From an uncultured Eubacteriales bacterium (GTDB taxonomy: Bacteria; Bacillota_A; Clostridia; Saccharofermentanales; Saccharofermentanaceae): a stretch of 9,312 nucleotides of DNA. Below the pieces are notes generated by a model. It made no database searches. It had not been told where the DNA came from and saw nothing but the letters and a program-made list of their open reading frames with translations. Positions 6,319 to 9,312 of the stretch are shown here, in pieces. The stretch is taken from NCBI GenBank assembly GCA_900313405.1, contig OMQY01000155.1, forward strand, positions 1-9,312, in the 5' to 3' direction. Positions within the stretch are counted from its first letter, which is position 1. Each line of letters begins with the position of its first letter. The translations under genes were made by a program, and so were the position numbers.

Positions 6319-7524
6319 ATGGATTGTTCTACAGAAGAGTTCATGCAGTACATAAGTGAAGAAGATATCAAGTTTATCAGGCTGCAGTTCTGCGACGTAT
6401 TCGGTACCCCTAAGAATATTTCGATAATGCAGAGCGACGTGAGAAGAGCTCTCACTTCCGGCATCGGGATCAACCCGATGGGGATCGCGGGATTCAGAGA
6501 CGAGGCAAGGTCCTCGCTGTTCCTTCATCCTGAACCTGAGACTGCGGCGCTCCTTCCCTGGAGGCCTGATACCGGAAGAGTAGTAAGGCTATTGTGTGAT
6601 ATCAGATATCAGGACGGTAAGCTGTTTGTCTGCGATACAAGGAGCATATTGAAGAGGGCAGTCGCCGAAGCCGAGAAGGCAGGAGTATCGTTTAAGTTCG
6701 GAACAAGGATGGAGTTCTATCTGTTCAAGACCGATGAGAACGGCGATCCGACTAAGATCCCCCAGGACAAGGCGGGATACATGGACATCGCACCGCTCGA
6801 CAAGGGTGAGAACGTCAGAAGAGAGATATGCCTCACCCTTGAGCGCATGGGCGTAACGCCTGTTAATTCGCACCACGAGGCGGGCCCCGGTCAGAATGAG
6901 ATCGACTTCGTAAGTTCCGATCCTCTCAAGGCGGCAGACGATGCAGTTACCTTTATATCTGTAGTCAAGACTATCGCAGCCAGGAACGGCCTGTATGCCG
7001 ATTTCTCGCCCAAGCCCCTGCCGGGGCAGCCCGGTAACGGTTTCCACGTGAACTTCAGTGCGGTGCGCGGTGAAGACCGGACAGTATTGAACAGCGCGAT
7101 CGCCGGGATAATGAACAATATCTACGATCTTACGATCTTCCTCAACAGATGCGAGGACTCGTATCAGAGGATAGGTAAGGGCGATGCTCCCAGATTCATC
7201 TCCTGGTCAAAGGGTAACTTCGGTCAGCTGATAAGGATACATGAGAGCGGCGGTAATCAGTATGCACAGTTGAGGTCGCCGGATGCTTTCTCGAATCCTT
7301 ATCTTATTTTCGCGCTGATCATATATGCGGGACTTGACGGTATCGGCAAGTCAAGTGTTCTGGCACCGTCATTCGATCTGGATCTCAAGGCGGCGCCCGG
7401 GGAAGTGACCAAGGAAATAAAGATGCTGCCGAGGACGATAGAGGAAGCTAAGGAGGCCGCTTCTAACAGCGAGTTTATCAGGGATAAGCTTCCGGCTTCG
7501 ATGATCGAAGCGTACTGCGACTGA
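6319..7524 (+). CDS. Glutamine synthetase-like protein with degenerate active site
   Basis: This 401-residue member of the type I glutamine synthetase superfamily is probably not a working synthetase. Fold motifs are clear: FGTRMEFYLF (127-136), HHEAGPGQNEIDF (185-197), PGNGFHVNF (238-246), QLIRI (303-307) and SPDAFSNPY (320-328). Compared with enterobacterial GlnA by eye, E132, E187, E194, H243, R284, R306 and R319 match kept residues. The ammonium-site Asp50 is N52, metal ligand Glu129 is R130, Glu327 is D289, Arg339 is F301 and metal ligand Glu357 is Q317. The C-terminal tail is about 30-45 residues shorter than in normal GSI. GGAGG lies 8 bases before the ATG. It heads an operon with the ANTAR gene 42 bases downstream. 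A sensor or scaffold role, or a different gamma-glutamyl ligase activity, is possible. Superfamily membership is firm; inactivity is inferred from residue losses. Confidence 0.92.
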   Translation: MDCSTEEFMQYISEEDIKFIRLQFCDVFGTPKNISIMQSDVRRALTSGIGINPMGIAGFRDEARSSLFLHPEPETAALLPWRPDTGRVVRLLCDIRYQDGKLFVCDTRSILKRAVAEAEKAGVSFKFGTRMEFYLFKTDENGDPTKIPQDKAGYMDIAPLDKGENVRREICLTLERMGVTPVNSHHEAGPGQNEIDFVSSDPLKAADDAVTFISVVKTIAARNGLYADFSPKPLPGQPGNGFHVNFSAVRGEDRTVLNSAIAGIMNNIYDLTIFLNRCEDSYQRIGKGDAPRFISWSKGNFGQLIRIHESGGNQYAQLRSPDAFSNPYLIFALIIYAGLDGIGKSSVLAPSFDLDLKAAPGEVTKEIKMLPRTIEEAKEAASNSEFIRDKLPASMIEAYCD

Positions 7525-7566
7525 TCTCCGGAACGTAAATGTCTGACAGAAAGGAGGAAAGATGAT

Positions 7567-8157
7567 ATGCACAAGGACAGTTGCTACTCGGTCTTGATCG
7601 TCTCGGCTAACGAGAAGTTCAATGCCACATTGACATCTTTCCTCCCCAAGGACACATATGATCCCGTCATGGTCGCGGAATCCGTGTCTGCCGCGAGAAG
7701 ACTCTACGGCGAGCGTAAGACGGATCTCGTGATCGTCAACGCTCCGCTTCGTGATGAGAACGGCATAGGCTTCGCGGTGGACGTCGCGGAAGGGTCTTCG
7801 TGCGGCGTCATGCTTCTCGTCAAGAACGATTACTACGATGAGATATCGGACAAGGTTCAGGATTACGGTGTGCTTACGGTAGCAAGGCCCGTGACGACCG
7901 TCATGATGACGCACGCGCTCAGGATGCTCTGCTCGACGAGGGAAAGACTCGTTAAGCTCGAGAAGAAGCAGCAGACCTTCGAAGAAAAGATAAAGGAGAT
8001 CAAGATCGTCAACCGGGCAAAGCTCCTCCTGATGGAGAACCTGATGCTGTCGGAGGAAGAAGCCCACAAGAAGATCGAACGGACGGCGATGGATTCCAGG
8101 AAGACCAGGCTCGAGATCGCCGAGAAGATAATCAAGGAATATTCAGAACCGGCATAA
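7567..8157 (+). CDS. ANTAR-domain antitermination regulator with pseudo-receiver
   Basis: This 196-residue cytoplasmic RNA-binding regulator has a receiver-like domain at about 7-122, a coiled-coil helix at about 123-148 and an ANTAR domain at about 139-191 ([20 protein letters not shown], then AM at 174-175). ANTAR proteins bind leader RNA and prevent intrinsic termination. The receiver is atypical. The acidic pair after strand 1 is replaced by S13-A14, the phosphoacceptor Asp by N58 (VIVNAPL), and the conserved Lys of the KP motif by R107 (ARPV). Control by phosphorylation is therefore unlikely and control by a partner protein or ligand more likely, as for AmiR. AGGAGG is 9 bases before the start. 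ANTAR regulators beside glutamine synthetase genes are known in clostridia (GlnR/NitR-type). The leader hairpins at 6072-6105, 3853-3887 and 6228-6267 are candidate targets. The family is firm; targets are inferred. Confidence 0.93.
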   Translation: MHKDSCYSVLIVSANEKFNATLTSFLPKDTYDPVMVAESVSAARRLYGERKTDLVIVNAPLRDENGIGFAVDVAEGSSCGVMLLVKNDYYDEISDKVQDYGVLTVARPVTTVMMTHALRMLCSTRERLVKLEKKQQTFEEKIKEIKIVNRAKLLLMENLMLSEEEAHKKIERTAMDSRKTRLEIAEKIIKEYSEPA

Positions 8158-8185
8158 AGGCGGAGAAGGATTGGAGGATGAACGG

Positions 8186-9312
8186 ATGACAAAGTATATT
8201 TTCGTTACGGGAGGAGTCGTATCCGGACTCGGAAAGGGGATAACAGCTGCGTCGCTCGGAAGACTCCTGAAGATGCGTGGCTTCAAGGTCATAGCACAGA
8301 AACTCGACCCTTATCTCAATGTCGATCCCGGAACGATGAGCCCGTATCAGCACGGTGAAGTCTATGTTACGGAGGACGGTGCCGAGACGGACCTCGACCT
8401 CGGGCACTACGAGCGCTTCATAGACGAGAATCTGAACCGTTTCTCCAACATCACCACCGGTAAAGTATATTCAAGTGTCATATCCAAGGAGCGTAAGGGC
8501 GAGTACCTCGGCAAGACGGTCCAGATAATTCCGCACATCACCGATGAGATTAAGGAATTCGTATATAACGTAGGTAAGACGTCCGACGCCGACATCGTAA
8601 TAACCGAGGTCGGAGGCACGATCGGCGACATCGAAGGACAGCCCTTTATCGAGGCCATAAGACAGGTCGGAAACGAAGTCGGTAAAGAGAATTCGCTCTA
8701 TGTTCACGTAACTCTGCTGCCTTATCTGAAGGCATCAGGTGAACATAAGTCGAAGCCGACACAGCATTCCGTCAAGGAACTCCAGGGCATGGGAATATCG
8801 CCCGACATCATCGTGCTCCGCACCGACGAGCCGATCGAAGACAAGACCATAATCAGCAAGATCGCGAACTTCTGTAACGTGCGTGAAGACTGCGTCATCG
8901 AGAATGTTACCTTACCGATCCTATATGAAGCACCTCTCATGCTCGAAAAGTCCGGCTTCTCCGAAGCCGTCATGCGTAAGCTCGAGCTCAAGGGCCACGA
9001 GCCTGACCTCGGCGAATGGAAGGAAGTCATCGACAAGATCCGTAACCGCTCGGGACGCGTCCATATCGGCATCGTCGGCAAGTACATCCAGCTTCACGAC
9101 GCTTACCTGTCTGTTGCCGAGGCGCTTCGTCATGCAGGCTACGATGAGGGCGTCTACACGGATATCGAATGGGTGGATTCCGAAGCCATAACGCCGGAGA
9201 ATGTTGATGCCACATTAAGCGGACTCGACGGAGTGATCGTCCCGGGCGGCTTCGGCGATCGCGGCATCGAAGGCATGGTTACGGCGGCTAACTGGTGCCG
9301 TGTCAACAATGT
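8186..9312 (+). CDS. pyrG: CTP synthase, 3'-truncated by the window end
   Basis: PyrG makes CTP from UTP, ATP and glutamine. The visible 375 residues cover the whole synthetase domain, with [12 protein letters not shown] (7-18) as the nucleotide-binding loop, [20 protein letters not shown] (40-59), [10 protein letters not shown] (69-78) and [11 protein letters not shown] (140-150). They also cover the first part of the class I glutaminase domain (IGIVGKY at 294-300, VPGGFGDRG at 352-360). The nucleophile cysteine lies beyond the window. GGAGG is 8 bases before the ATG at 8186. The gene follows the ANTAR stop by 28 bases with no terminator, so it is probably cotranscribed with the two upstream genes. 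A three-codon frame ATG AAC GGA TGA (8178-8189) overlaps the start, which may couple translation or mean nothing. It is complete as far as visible and looks functional. Confidence 0.97.
   Translation, partial: MTKYIFVTGGVVSGLGKGITAASLGRLLKMRGFKVIAQKLDPYLNVDPGTMSPYQHGEVYVTEDGAETDLDLGHYERFIDENLNRFSNITTGKVYSSVISKERKGEYLGKTVQIIPHITDEIKEFVYNVGKTSDADIVITEVGGTIGDIEGQPFIEAIRQVGNEVGKENSLYVHVTLLPYLKASGEHKSKPTQHSVKELQGMGISPDIIVLRTDEPIEDKTIISKIANFCNVREDCVIENVTLPILYEAPLMLEKSGFSEAVMRKLELKGHEPDLGEWKEVIDKIRNRSGRVHIGIVGKYIQLHDAYLSVAEALRHAGYDEGVYTDIEWVDSEAITPENVDATLSGLDGVIVPGGFGDRGIEGMVTAANWCRVNN

Overview
The window looks like chromosomal DNA of a Gram-positive, probably clostridial, anaerobe (Oscillospiraceae/Ruminococcaceae-like or a related gut or rumen lineage). 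The reasons are strong AAGGAG-type ribosome binding sites before every gene whose start is visible, a type III glutamine synthetase, an ammonium channel fused to a PII domain, and a small ANTAR regulator beside a glutamine synthetase-family gene. The assignment is inferred from gene content only; no species is recognised.

Layout. Bases 1-1589 (+) hold the 3' part of carB (carbamoyl-phosphate synthase large chain) running in frame, with no stop codon, into a complete dapF (diaminopimelate epimerase): an apparent CarB-DapF fusion. Bases 1590-2055 lie between convergent genes and hold a bidirectional terminator-like hairpin, two copies of a 49-bp inverted-repeat module, and a GC-rich hairpin behind amt. 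Bases 2056-3822 (-) encode an Amt ammonium channel with a C-terminal GlnK/PII domain. Bases 3911-6001 (-) encode a type III glutamine synthetase (glnN). Bases 6002-6318 are a divergent promoter region. Bases 6319-7524 (+) encode a glutamine synthetase-like protein that has lost several catalytic residues. Bases 7567-8157 (+) encode a receiver-like/ANTAR antitermination regulator whose receiver lacks the phosphoacceptor Asp. From 8186 (+) runs the start of pyrG (CTP synthase), cut by the window end just before its glutaminase cysteine.

How the genes fit together. This is a nitrogen and glutamine island. Amt-PII takes up ammonium, GlnN fixes it into glutamine, and PyrG and carbamoyl-phosphate synthase spend glutamine nitrogen. 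A terminator-like or strong hairpin lies in the untranslated stretch before glnN, amt and the glutamine synthetase-like gene. The one regulator encoded here belongs to a family that works by antitermination at such leaders. The most interesting hypothesis is that the degenerate glutamine synthetase and the degenerate-receiver ANTAR protein form a ligand-sensing pair, comparable to AmiC/AmiR, which controls readthrough into glnN, amt and its own operon. The parts are visible in the sequence; the regulatory link is inference.
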